Positions 1 through 12,600 of a DNA stretch of 64,000 nt are shown piece by piece. The translations under genes and the position numbers were made by a program. The stretch comes from Tetrahymena elliotti 4EA. Lineage: Eukaryota; Ciliophora; Oligohymenophorea; Hymenostomatida; Tetrahymenidae. A model generated the notes under the pieces. That model saw only the letters and a program-made list of their open reading frames with translations, was not told the origin of the DNA and did not search any database. The DNA lies in assembly GCA_000231825.2 (NCBI GenBank), contig JH720305.1:1439557-1503556 (forward strand). Reading direction: 5' to 3'. The first letter of the stretch is position 1. Every line of letters begins with the position of its first letter.

Positions 1-960
1 TAATCCATTGCTCTACTTTAAGGATTCAAACTCAGCAAAATTAAATAGTTGGCCTAATAATTTACCTCTAAGTGAAAGCTCAACTATTGGCTTGGATAAA
101 AATCTTCCAACAACTAAGAACGAGCTTAGCAGACCTCCAATAATTGCTATCAAACCCTATACTTTTAGGTACTTTCTCGTATACTCTGTTTCTATGCTAC
201 TAAGAGAAATTAAAAAATAAGAAGTATTAGGCTCTGCATTAGGACTATGTTAGATATTTAAAGTTTATTAATATTACAGGCATTATTACTAATAATAAGA
301 GACTTAAACTGATCCTCTATCTGTGTTGACAGTTATTAATCCAAAAATCATTTCTAAACCAGAGTTATTTAAAAGTAACTAGCTACTTTAATAAGAGGAA
401 ATAAAAGGGTTTTCATATAAATCAGGGCTAAACAAAAATTGCCTATAGTTTGTGGAAATTATATATGAACTAAGATTTTAGCCTTTGATTTAGATCCTTA
501 TGTTTTAGAAGTTAGTCATTTATTCTAAATCTTCATCTGCTATAACAAATGTCATTCCATTGTTTATCCATTTTATTTATAAGGTCTACTAATTCTACGA
601 ATTAGTTGGGATATAACTAACACTGATTTAAATTTTATTACTTTAAACAAGCTATTAGCCATTGAGCATACTTAGCGAAGTTGAATCTTGTATTGAGAAT
701 CTCATTTCTAACTCTTTCCATTGGTCATAAATGTTAGATTCGCTATTAAAAAATGACTCTTTGTAAAACATATTTGGATTCTTTCCAACTAAAAAGTCCG
801 AACCTAATTACCTTGAACCTAAAAATGTAGCTATTACAACACAAATTGTTAGAGTAGTACCAAATAATGTTTGATGAGTTTTTTTCTGCTTTAAGGTAAG
901 CTCGATGTTTCTTCCAAAAACATCTGTTTTCCTCAAATATTTAATAAATTTTTTCTTCAT
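1..960 (-). CDS. Two-span membrane protein, ciliate family, copy A (3' end outside window)
   Basis: The minus-strand frame opens with ATG at 958-960 and stays free of TGA for 320 codons to the window edge, so the C-terminal part is missing. TAA and TAG occur many times in frame and are read as Gln. The protein starts with a basic segment (VFGRNIELTLKQKK), followed by a hydrophobic span at about residues 31-50. A 200-residue polar region follows, probably on the other side of the membrane, then a second span just before the window edge (LIAIIGGLLSSFLVVG). The same architecture and many identical stretches occur in the complete paralogue at 3742-7992, which supports both start and frame. The function is unknown; I recognise no enzymatic motif. 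By comparison with the paralogue, a long polar cytoplasmic tail should follow. Confidence 0.85.
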
Positions 961-2229
961 GATTGCTTTTTGCTTTAATAGAACTATGCTTAATTATTTT
1001 AAAATCAAATGTTCTACAATAATTTTTGTAATTTATTATTTTAGATTTTTTATTTCCGACTTAAGATTTACTACTTAAATAACGCTTTCTCTCATAAATT
1101 TTCTTTAACAATACTTATAGAAATTTTAATAATACAAAAAGAAAAGTTAATAATACAAAGAGAAAAGTTAATATAGCAAAATTAGTTGTAGCCACAAAAA
1201 TATTCTTTGAAAAAAATTTAAGGCAAGTAATTATAATCTTACATACTTACAAAATAACTAACCTTTTGAAAATTAAAAGCCATAGTTTAAAAAAAACATA
1301 TTAGTTTACAGTAAACAATAATTTTTTTTTCATAAGCATTAACAAGAAATAATTTTTTTTAAATTTAAAGTTTTTTGAAAATAATTTTTATTTATGATTA
1401 ATAATTTTAACGATAGAAAATAAAAATTGAATTTTTTTAGCTTATCAAAATGATCAAATATTTAAATTTATAATCTATTCGAAAATAGTTAATCTGAAAC
1501 ATTATCGACATAATTTTTGCGAAATTCATAATTTTGTATCTTTACTCTAAAAGCCACTCATTATAAGAAATATACTTTAATTTTTATTTAAAGTTCCACT
1601 TAAGATTACCATAGCCAATTTCAGAAAAGTCACTTAGAACATATTTGAGAGTAGAATTAAAAAATTAGTTTTACCCTAGCTCTGATTAAAAATAATGGGT
1701 TTAGTACCAAACAAAAAGCTTGAAAAAGATAATTGGATTAATCGTTGGTAAAAAAAATTTAAATAAATCAAGTAAAAATCTGAAACAATGTTCGTATTAG
1801 TATATAAGGTGGAAAAATTATGACTCTTTCTAAAATAAAAATAAAGATTTAAATAAATCACATTTTTTATTTAAATTTTAAGGTAAGTAAGTAAGTAAGT
1901 AAGTTCGAACATAAACAAATTTTGAATGAAAGTCAGTTAAAAACAAAAAAAATTTAAAATAGAGATATTAAAATTAAATTATATCATTCAGTTTTTTTTT
2001 GCTACTCAACAAATAATGCCTTGAAAATAAGTATTTAAGAGACATTTATTATCTATTTAATTTCCCTCAAAAATAGTTATTTGAATAAATTGGATTTTCT
2101 GAACAACTATAACTAATATATTACAACTAGAGCTTAAAAACTAAGTAAATAAATAAATAGTATTTATGTTCGTATATTTAGGTTCAGGTCAATATTAACC
2201 ATAATTTAAAAGAGTATTTGGCTATCGTT
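961..2229. other. Intergenic, AT-rich
   Basis: This is very AT-rich sequence with no convincing coding signal. It contains a short TAAG tetranucleotide run near 1883-1903. It should include the promoter and 5' leader of the minus-strand gene that starts at 960, but no specific site is recognisable. Confidence 0.6.
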
Positions 2230-3060
2230 TTCACCTCTTCTATCTCCAAAAATATTCACTCTTTTTCTTCTTCATTTAGAGTTGAAAAAATGTAAAAAGG
2301 ATCTATTTAATAAAATATTCACATTTATTTATTTAGTGTTTTGATTTAAACCCTTTTATGATTAGCTCATATTTAATCAAATTTAATTGTTTTTTTATTA
2401 TTATTTTAATTACCAAAATAAAATTTAATATCCAATACATTCTAGTATTAATGAGATAAATGAAAGTGATTTTCTTTTCCTTTTAATTAGGGTTGTATAT
2501 TTTTATCATTTTTGCTTATTTTTGAATTTTAATAAGGTATTCTTGAATTTGGCCCATAGATTTCATTAGGTATTTGAAATCAATAAATACCTTCAATATT
2601 TTAATAGGATTCATTTATATTTGAAGGCTTATGGATTATTTTCTATAGTTTTTAGTCCTAGAATTCTATTTTATGGTAGTTGTAAAGAGTTTTTTTGTTT
2701 TTTGATTGTAATCCAAAAGTAACATTTTGAATTAATCAATTTCAAAAATTTATTTATTTAATTTTTCTTTTTATCTTTCCTAAAAAGAAAATATTTTATA
2801 TTGTTAAGTGTTTTTGTTTATTTTTATTCTATTGCTTTGTAGAATTTTTTCATTTCTTGTAGATCTAAAGATTTATTTTTTCACTTACTGAATACTCTCT
2901 AATTTTAGTTTGTTGATCTTCTTTTTCTTTGAATTTTTTGTTTTCTCTATCTTCATTTTTATTCTTTTATATCAAGGTACTGCAAATTAAGTTAATCTTT
3001 GAATTTTATGGAAAATAGGGTTTTTTTCGAATTAATATTTATTTTTTTCATAGTCTTTAG
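2230..3060 (-). pseudogene. Frameshifted relic of the two-span membrane protein tail
   Basis: Minus-strand translations here match the tail of the complete paralogue (its region about 5295-5745) in two different frames. One frame gives EMKKFYKAIEQKQTKTL and KYFLFRKDKKKNQI, against EMKKFNKMIEQKQTNTL and KYFLYKKDKKKKQI in the intact gene. A second frame gives EIDQFKMLLLDYNQK against EIDKLKMLLLDHNQR. The nucleotide match is visible too (for example 2700-2890 against 5295-5545). A frameshift and a deletion of about 20 codons separate the blocks, and no start or membrane spans are found. The lower-numbered part of the interval stays open but no longer aligns clearly. I read it as a decayed tandem duplicate rather than an exon of a live gene; the exact ends are uncertain. 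Confidence 0.7.
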
Positions 3061-3741
3061 ATCATTTTGAGATCATTTTCGTTGTTTTATGATGAAATTT
3101 TGATTAAATTGATTTTTTTGTTCTATCATTTTATTTATGAATTTCCTTTTCGTTTAGTTTTAATTTTCTTTTAAAATAAGTTGCTTATGGTTTAATTAGT
3201 TAATTCAATAAATTATTTTAGTCAATACTCAAAAAAATTATGTTTTGATTTAATTTATCTATTATTCGGTTTCTTGACATTTATAAACACTTTTAGTAAT
3301 ATTTGATCAAAAAAATAATTAATTTAAAAATATAAGTAAGACTGCTTTAATTTAACTAATAATAGAGGAAGAAGAGACATTTTATTATTATTTAATTTAA
3401 ATTTTATTAATGTTATTATTTTTAATTTCAGTTTTTCAAATTTATGTTAGTATGGTTGAAATTTTTTTATTTTTTGCTTTATGAAAATGTTTTATTTATA
3501 CAAATTTTTTTCTAATTAAAATAAATTAACAAACAATTCTTTTTTTAGAATTTTTTTGGTTCAGTCTTTAAAACAATGTTTTTATTTTTCAAAAATTTAT
3601 CAGAAAAAAAATAAAATTTTGTAAAGACGAATATTTTAATTTTATTATTTGATAAATTATAAAATAATTATAGATAGATTTAATTTTCTTTCTAATTTGA
3701 GTAAAAAATAATTTAAATTTATTTTATTTTTAATTAATTAA

Positions 3742-6700
3742 TCATTCAATGTCTTGGTTAGATTTTAAACTATTGTTTTACTTTAATAAATTATTAGTTA
3801 TTTCTGATTTTAAACTGCTGTGTATATTATCTGATAAAGAAATATCATAGCTTTTAGACTGAATGGTATTCTTTTTATGTCTAAATAGTGATTAATTACT
3901 ATCAATCTATTTGGATTACATATTTTTATAAACTTATTCTGATTCTTTTTATTCAGTGCTCAACTATGTCACTAATATGTTTTTTATTTCATCAGAATCT
4001 GATTAATTTTAAGAATCAAGTATTATCTTTTGAGAACTTTCTTTTATGTTAAGATTGCTTAGTCCTTGTTAATCATGCTCTTAAAGAGTGTTTTACCTTT
4101 TTGATTAATAATCATGTAAATTTACAGCAGCACTACTTCTAAAAAGATTCTCCCTTTCGTTTTATTAGTTTTCTTCATTAGGAACAGTGTCAGACTAAAA
4201 TGATGTATTTTATATAATTATTGCATTCATTTATGGAGAGTTTTGATTAGAACCTTTTTCAGATTTACTAAAATTTAATAAACTTTGATTATTATTATTA
4301 TTAATAGCATCTTTTTCTTATTTTTGAGGTGATTCTTGGTGTTAATTTTTTTCATTAAAGAAGAATGAAACTTTTTTATCACTTGTTAGGCTATTTTATT
4401 TTTTCTTTACAGAACTTTGATTTTAACTTTAGCTTCTTATATTTGAAGGTAGTAATATTGTGAATTTTTTATTCTAATTTAATTGATTTTATAAATTATT
4501 TAAGTGCTAAGTTTCTGGATTTCTATAAGGTATTTTATGGACTTATTGGCTTTAATATGAAATTTAATCTGAATGAACATCTTAAGAGTTTGTTTTAATA
4601 TGATGAACTTTTTATGGTGAAATGTTTAACATCTAAAGATTTTTTGGATGGTTTTACATAGCCATTAAATCTATCATTCTGTTTTTTCTGTCATAAGATT
4701 AAAGTGAATTTTTTTTAATCAAATTGATGCTTAAAGCATCTAAGTTTAAATTATTGTTTTCTTCTAAAGTTTTATCATAGTATGTATTAAATATATCTTC
4801 TGTTGTTTATTAACCCATTTTTAAGAAATTCTTTCTTACATTTGACCTTTATGATTTTTGAGATTTATTCGAGACACCTTTATTGAGTTTAGGTAACTAT
4901 GGATTATTTTAACTACTTTATTACTATTTAACCAAGCTCTTGCTATCTACTCCTGTGAAAAGTTAATTTTATCTATTGTTTAGATTTGTTTCGTTTAGGC
5001 TTAATCCTCTTTTTTCTTCAATTATTTCATTAGGAATGTAAGTTTAATTAAAAACATGCTTGATATTCATATCTAACATCTCCAAAAGTCTGCTATCTAA
5101 AACATTTTTCTTCTTTTTTTGAGTCATGATTTTATAAGAAATACAGGCATTCGTAGCTTTATCAATAGTGCTTTTCTCTTCTTATAATAAACTCCATGCC
5201 TCTTAAATGTTAAATTTATCATTGATTTCATTAATATCTTCATTTTCTTTTTGCAATACTACTGGCCTAGGCAAAAACTCGAATAACTCTCTTTGATTGT
5301 GATCCAAAAGTAGCATTTTTAGCTTATCTATTTCAACTAATTTATTTAAAATATAAACAATATCCAATCTCTAGACAACCTTTTTCATACAATATTTGAT
5401 TTATTTCTTCTTTTTATCTTTCTTATAAAGAAAATATTTTATATAGTCAAATAAACCTAGCTTAAGTGTATTAGTTTATTTTTATTCTATCATTTTATTG
5501 AATTTTTTCATTTCTTTTATAGAGAGTCTCTTTTTACTTTCACTAAATTAACTTTTCCCTACTTCATTTGTATTATCCCCAGAGGAGCTATTTTTTACCA
5601 CACTATTCATCTTTGTATTGTTTGAATTCATGACATTTGTTTCATTGTCATTCACTGATTTAAAAATAGTTTTCTACTTCGCGCGCTCTTATATCAAGCT
5701 AGCTACAATTTAAGTATCTGTTCTTTTATATGAAACAAAAATTTCATCAGCTAATTTATTTGCAAAGTTAGAAGGAATTTGCTAGGTTTTGCTTTTTACT
5801 GATCCAGCTTAACTTGATTCTTAATCTTTTTTTAAATCAATATTTTGGTGGAAATTTGATAGTCCTTTGTTTAAGCTGATTTCCTATTAACTTGTCTCTT
5901 TTTATCTTTCCATATGTTCGGCATGAATATCCTCTTTACACAGTGACTACTTTGTTTTAATATCAGATGCTTGAGATTTAATAACTAGATTCACATAATG
6001 CTATACAGGCTCATTAGGAATTATATCTTTATCATTATCATTTTCACTTAATTGATTTTGCTAATCGTTATATATTGGTTTATGTTGTTAGATATTTAAC
6101 TCAATTTAATCTTTATTACTTTATCTGATTTAATTAATATGAGACTCAAAGGATTTAAATTCATCCAACTTATCATCATTATTTTATTTGTCCTCTGTTT
6201 GAGTCGTAAAAAATGTGAATTTTTCTTTGTTAGAATTAATTCTTAAATTTTACAAATTATTAAGCCTATAATTTTAAGTTTAAAAAAAGATTTGGTTATC
6301 ATTCTGCTCTTCAAAATTTTTATTATTTAATATAATTGAGCTTTCTAAAATAGGTTTATCTTAGTGAGTAGCATCATTAGTTGCATGAATATTGATAATT
6401 CTATCTGTATGAAGAAACTATTAATTTTATATATTATTTATTCTTTTGTCTCCATCTTACTTATTCTAAGGTTCAATCAATAATTAATGATTATCTTTAT
6501 TATTATTATTGTTGTCTTCATTTTAATCCATTATTGTTTATGTCTTTTTAAACAGGTCTTATTTTTTAAACTTTTCTGAGTGATTATCCTATTCTAATTT
6601 AGCAATATCTTGAGTCCTAACTGATTTTCTTTGCTTGAATAACTTTTGAATTTTCTCTGGTAGAGTAAACCTTTTGATAAATTAAGATTTTCTCTACTCA

Positions 6701-7992
6701 GATGTATTTTTTATAACAAATTTTTTTTCTATATTATTTTGAAGTTCCTAGAAAACATTTTATTTAGCCTAATTTAATGCTTTTTATTCCTACTCTTCTT
6801 TTAAATTTGAATCTAATTCTTTTCTTTCTTGCCTTTAAAAGTGAATTTTATCTTCTTTTTAATCATAAGCAATATACTTTTTAGCTTAATTTTAAACATT
6901 CTTGCTGTTTGTTAATCTATCAATATCATATTTCAGCTTATCTTCTTTAGCTATATTTTTTTAAAGACTTGCTTCTTTATTAAAATTTTAGTTTACTTAA
7001 TTTGTGTTTTTATTCTACTACTGAGAATAACCTAACCCATTACTCTATTAAAATGATTGAAGTTCAGCAAAATTAAAAAGCTCGTTTAACAATTTGCTTC
7101 TAAGTGATAGCTTGACTATAGGTTTAGATATAAATCTTCCAACAACTAAAAGTGATTTAAGTAGGCCTCCTATAATAGCTAGTATACTCTACACTTTGAG
7201 ATATTTTCTAGTATACTCTATTTCAACATTACTTACAGTAATTATAAAATTTGAAACATTAAGTTCATCAGATGGCCTTGGGTGAATATTTTAACTTTGT
7301 TAAAAAAGTAAATTATACTGCTATTCATAAGAAACTTAGACAATTCCTCTATCTGTGTGGACAGTTGCAAATGCAAGAAGAATCTCTTAGCCAGTATTAT
7401 TCAAATATAATTGATCATCTTTATAAGAAAAAACAAAAGGATTATCATAAATATCAGGTCTGAACAAAAATTGCTTATATCTTGCGACTAATAAATATGA
7501 ACCAAGATTTTAACCTTTAACTTAAATTACTATACTTTGAAAATTAACCAATTATGTTAAATTTTCTTAATCTATAACAAATGCCATTCCATCATTTATC
7601 CATTTGATTTGTAATTTCTACTTATCCTAAGAATTTGTTTTTATATAACTAACACTAATAGAAATCTAACCATTTTGAGCAAGCTACTAACTATTTAGCA
7701 AATTAGATGTTGAAGAATCACGTACTTAAAATATCATTTATAATTCTTTCCATTATTCATAAATATTAATACTACTATCGAAAAATAACTCTTTATAAAG
7801 CATGTCTGGGTTCTCTCTTACTAAAAAATCAGATCCAATCTGCCTAGAACCTAAAAATGTTGCAATTATAACACATATAGTTAAAGTAGCTCCAAAAAAT
7901 GTTTGATGAGTTTTTTTCTGCTTTAAGGTGAGTTCTATGTTTCTGCCAAAAACATCTATATTCCTTGAATATTTTCCTAATTTTTTAATCAT
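3742..7992 (-). CDS. Two-span membrane protein with long Q/N-rich tail, copy B
   Basis: A single uninterrupted frame runs from ATG at 7990-7992 to TGA at 3742-3744 (1416 residues, no intron needed). Residues about 31-49 form the first hydrophobic span (FFGATLTICVIIATFLGS). About 210 polar residues follow, and a second span lies near residues 265-288 (SILAIIGGLLKSLLVVGRF). The remaining 1100 or so residues are charged and rich in Gln and Asn, with predicted coiled-coil stretches and conserved islands such as EMKKFNKMIEQKQ and KMLLLDHNQRELFEFLP. The first 320 residues closely match the partial gene at 1-960. A plausible layout is a short N-terminus and the long tail on one side of the membrane and the 210-residue loop on the other. 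The role is unknown; no kinase, channel or protease motif was seen. This type of protein forms large families in ciliates, an inference from the local paralogy. Confidence 0.88.
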
Positions 7993-9628
7993 GTTTGATG
8001 ATTATTTGCTACTTATTAAAAAAGTTATGAAATTTTATGTTGTTTAAAAAAAATCTTATTTATCTTGTTCAATTATTATTTGATTTAATATTGAACAATG
8101 AATTTTGAGTCAATATTATCTATCACCTTTCTTTAATCTGTTTTCCCAGGGCCTCCCTCTTTCATTTTTGTACCAGTAATTAAATGCAATTTTATGATTA
8201 TTTTTGTTGAATAAGTAAAAGTATAAACAAACATATCTATTTATCTAATCTTTGTAAAAAACTTAAAAGATTCCCAAAAAGTGATAAAACGAAAAGAAAT
8301 TAATAAATACATAACCTGAAATTTAAATATTTGTCAATAAAAAGTAATAATGTAATTAGAAATTTAAAATCTTTCAACATAAGTATTATTTAAAAATTTT
8401 GACCTACCAATAATAAAGATTTACAAAACTTAACTACTTTATCTAAGTGAATAAATATTTATAAATTAAAACAAACAAAAAATAAAACAATGAGTTTACA
8501 TTTAAAGTCCCAAAACACTAAAATGGTAAGATTGATCAACTTTTCTGGTTTTTTTTATCAATACAATTTCTGATAGCTTTGATACTGTGTATTAATTATC
8601 TTTTTGATAGCATTTATATTCTCTCATTTGAAAGAAAAACTGACATTTAATTAAATTTTAATAAATCAAAAGTCAAAATTTAAAGAATAGAAAAATTCTT
8701 TTAATTCAGAACCAAAAAATATTTTTTCCTACAATATTTTCTTTGAAATCATATAAATTTTATCATTTTAAATAAACTAATATTTTTTATTGCGATAATT
8801 GATGAATAAAAGATTTTAATACCTTTGAGATTTACTCAAATTGCTTTCAACTTACTTGTATTTATTCAACTTTAATTTTTGAATATCTTATTTTGAAAAT
8901 TAATAATTTATATGACATTCTCCAACAAAATAAATATTTTATTGTTAACCTTCTTTGAAACAAAATAAAACTGATAATTAAACTTAAATACTAAGTTAAG
9001 AAATTCTAGTCTGATTCTTTATCTCTACTATTTGCTATTAGTTGAGTGCTTAATTTTATTATATTTTTTGATAAAGTTAATAATGATATATAAATCTAAA
9101 CTAATAATAGGTCAAAGAAGTATTTGAACTAAAAATAGACATAGAATATCAGTTTATTTCATAAACTCTATTTGAGAAATGATTATTTTTTTTTTTCCTT
9201 TTTTGATAGTAATCTTTCTCTCTGTATCGCTTTTGATGATTTTATAATAAAGGTTACTAAGGCTACTTATCAGTACTTTAATCTCTACATCGTTCATAAA
9301 AAAAGATTAAAAATATCAATTTTTGAATTTCAGTTCCCACACAACAGCATCTCCTCATTATATAACAGACTATTTAAAATAATTTAATTTGCATTTTTAA
9401 GATTTAAGTTATTGTTCATGTGAATTGTGAGACTTTGTACTTGATATAATATACAAATTCATTTTTTCCTGACTATCATATTTTTTGATCCAATTAGGTA
9501 TTAAGTATTTAAGGATATTATATTTATCTATCTTCTTATTTTAGAATTCAGAGACTAAACCTAATTTTTATATTTGTAATAAATAAGAAAAAAGTTTACA
9601 ATTTTTTAGGAGAAAATAGATAATTAAA
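7993..9628. other. Intergenic, divergent promoter region
   Basis: This 1.6-kb gap separates divergent genes starting at 7992 (minus) and 9629 (plus), so both promoters should lie here. It is AT-rich, with one unusually GC-rich patch near 8148-8165. A short plus-strand frame at 9172-9387 has no recognisable features and is treated as chance. Confidence 0.6.
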
Positions 9629-12600
9629 ATGGGTAATTTAATAGCAAAAAAAGAGAATAGATTTATGACTGATTAAATAGTAGAGTTGGAAGAAAAAATA
9701 ATTAAAGATTTCCTGAAGAAAAATAAATATGAATATCTATTGGCATTAGGAAAAGGGGAATTCTCTTAGGTTATTAAAGCATTTTCAGAAAAAACATAGT
9801 GCTTAGTAGCAATTAAATTTATGAAGCAGATTAAGGGATAAAGTACTATTGATTTACAAGATTTAGAGAAAGAACTCAAGATTGTCTAAAACCTTAAGAA
9901 TGAGAGATATGTTTTGTAAATCGTTGAAAAAATTTAAGATGATTAACAAGGATTAGTTGCCATTGTTACTGAACTTTGCAATTGTAATATAGATTACCAA
10001 AATTATAATCATTAAGATAAGTTATCTTAGGTAATTTGACAACAATATTGGACTTAAACTAACTTGATTTTGAATAAGTCTTAGCTATGACTCACCAGTT
10101 GTTGAAAGGCTTACTTGTCCTCTAAGAAATGGGTGCCATTCATAATAATATTAAGCCTGAAAATATTTTATTTAGCAAATAAAAAAATCAGTTCTTATTT
10201 GGTAGAAAATTCATAATATTGTACTAAAATTTTCAATACTTAATTTAATAAAAAGCTGATTATGGATTATCTCAGATTATGACCAATCGTTCTTGTTAGA
10301 AAAATTTGAATGTAAACTGAATGAATAAATATAATGAATGCATTAATTTCTTTTTTATTTATAAAGTCTCTTTATGATAATCTTTGTTACAAATCCCCTG
10401 AAGTTGTGAATTAGCAAAATCCTAACACAATAACAGTAATTAAAATGTAGTATATAAATGAATTTAAATTAATAAACTTTAAAAGAGTGATGTTTTCTCA
10501 ATCGGATAAATCTTAGTTGAAGCTTTTTTATAGAGAAGACTGACTCCTCCTAAAGAATGGATGGGATTAAAATCATAAAGCTTATTTTCAGTAATTCCCT
10601 CCTTGCAAAACTCTCAATAATTTGAATTTGTCAATAATATACTTTCCAAAATGGCAGAACCAAATAAAAATCTTCGACTTTTGCCTATAATGTTACTCCA
10701 GAATTTAAATACATATAATATCAACGAGGATTCTCTTAAGAAGCTAAGAGTGAAAAAAGAACTAAGAAAAATGTTCATTTATAATATAAATGATGTGAGT
10801 AAAATAGACAAGCTATTGATTATGGCTTTTTAGAAATAAAACTTGGGTAAAAATTATTTTCACAAATGTTAAGAAATTCACTTCATATTTAAAATAATAT
10901 AAATATTTTAAAACTTATTTTATTAGCTAAAAAGATTTTAAAATAAAAATAAATGTGATATATTTAAATTTATTTTAAATTTAGCATATGCCACTTCTTA
11001 TTTTCAAAATTAAAATAAATTTGTTATTTACTGCATAGTGAAAATGAAATTAATGCAAAAAGAGCAAAAATTATTGGAATAAGCTTAGAAAAGTGTCTGA
11101 ATATCAGTTCTTTGAATCTAGATCTTGAGTAATTTTGTTAAAATTGATTTAATTAGGTTTTTAAGTAAATGACTATAAAGTTCAATAGAATTAAAGAAAT
11201 TAAATAAGTTAGTAAGTAGAATATAAGAACTGCTTATTATTTAAGCAATAAATCAATTTAAATATTTATTTACTTATTTCTTTATTTTTAATTTTAAATT
11301 TTCTTATTTATCTATCTATCTCTTCTTATTTTCAAAAAAAAACTAAAATAATTTTTTATCCTTTGAGCAGAATAATAACCTAGGTGAAGAAGGAGCTAAA
11401 AATATTGGAATGAGCTTAGAAAAGTGTTAAAATATCATATCTTTGAAACTTAATCTTGGGTAATTTTGTTAAGTATTGATTTAATTAGGTTTTTAAGTAA
11501 ATAACTAATTTAGTGCTCCTGAATAGAGACAATAATCTTGGCGCATAAGGAGCAAAAAATATTGGAATGAGCTTAGAAAAGTGCCAAAATATCAGTTCTC
11601 TGAAGATCAATTTTGAGTAATTAGTTAAATATTAATTTGGTTAAGTTTTAAAACAAATTATTAATCAAGTACAAAAGAAAGAAAGTAAATGAGTAAGGAA
11701 GTAAAAGATGATATTGATTAAATATTTATAATTTAATCAAACAATTAATTGATCAATTTACATATTTATTTGATCATTTCTTTATCTTTTACTTTCAATT
11801 TTCTTATCAATTCTTCTCATTTTAAAAAAAATTAAAACAAATTTCTTATTTTACGAGTAGTTACAACAAACTTGAGCATAAGGATCAAAAAATATTGCAA
11901 TGAGCTTAGTAAAGTGCCAAAATATCAAATCTTTGAAACTCAATCTTGGGTAATTTTGTTAATATTGATTTAATTAGGTTTTTAAACAAATAGCTAATCA
12001 GTACAAATTAACAAAATAAAGTAAATAAGTAATCAAGAAGTAAGTAAAAGATACTTTTGCTTATTTCTTGATTACTTACTTTTAATTTTCTAACCTATTG
12101 ATTCATATTTTGACTAAAATTTAAAATAAATCTATTATTTTCTGAGTAGTTCCAATCATCTTGGTGTAGAAGGAGTAAAAATTATTGGTTTGTGCTTAGA
12201 AAAGTGCCAAAATATCAATTCTTTGAGTCTCAATCTTCTGTAATTTTATTAAATTAGGTTTAAAAATATAATTAATTAAGTACAAAAGAACCATTGACAT
12301 TAAATAAATAAGTAAGCGAGTAGTAAGAAAAAGCTACTTTTTATTAAATATTTATTTATTCAAACAATCATATTTACTTATTACTTTCTTTCAATTTTCT
12401 TACCTATCTTTTTTTATATAAAAAAAAATTAAATGTATTTCTTATTTTCTGTCTAGTTACAATAATCTTGGAGCAGAAGGATCAAAAAATATTGGAATGA
12501 GCTTAGAAAAGTGATAAAATATATGTTCTTTGAATCTCTGCCTGAGGTAATTTTGTTAAAGATTGAATTTTATCAAAATGAATAATTAAGTAAAAAACAG

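Noticed and set aside
9172..9387. 71-codon plus-strand frame upstream of the pseudokinase gene
   Set aside because: No domain, no repeat and a composition like the intergenic DNA; not linked by splice sites to the kinase exon.
12512..12514. TGA at a conserved Cys position of an LRR exon as a possible selenocysteine codon
   Set aside because: No SECIS-like element was seen, LRR cysteines are structural, and neighbouring repeats carry unrelated lesions, so decay is the simpler reading.
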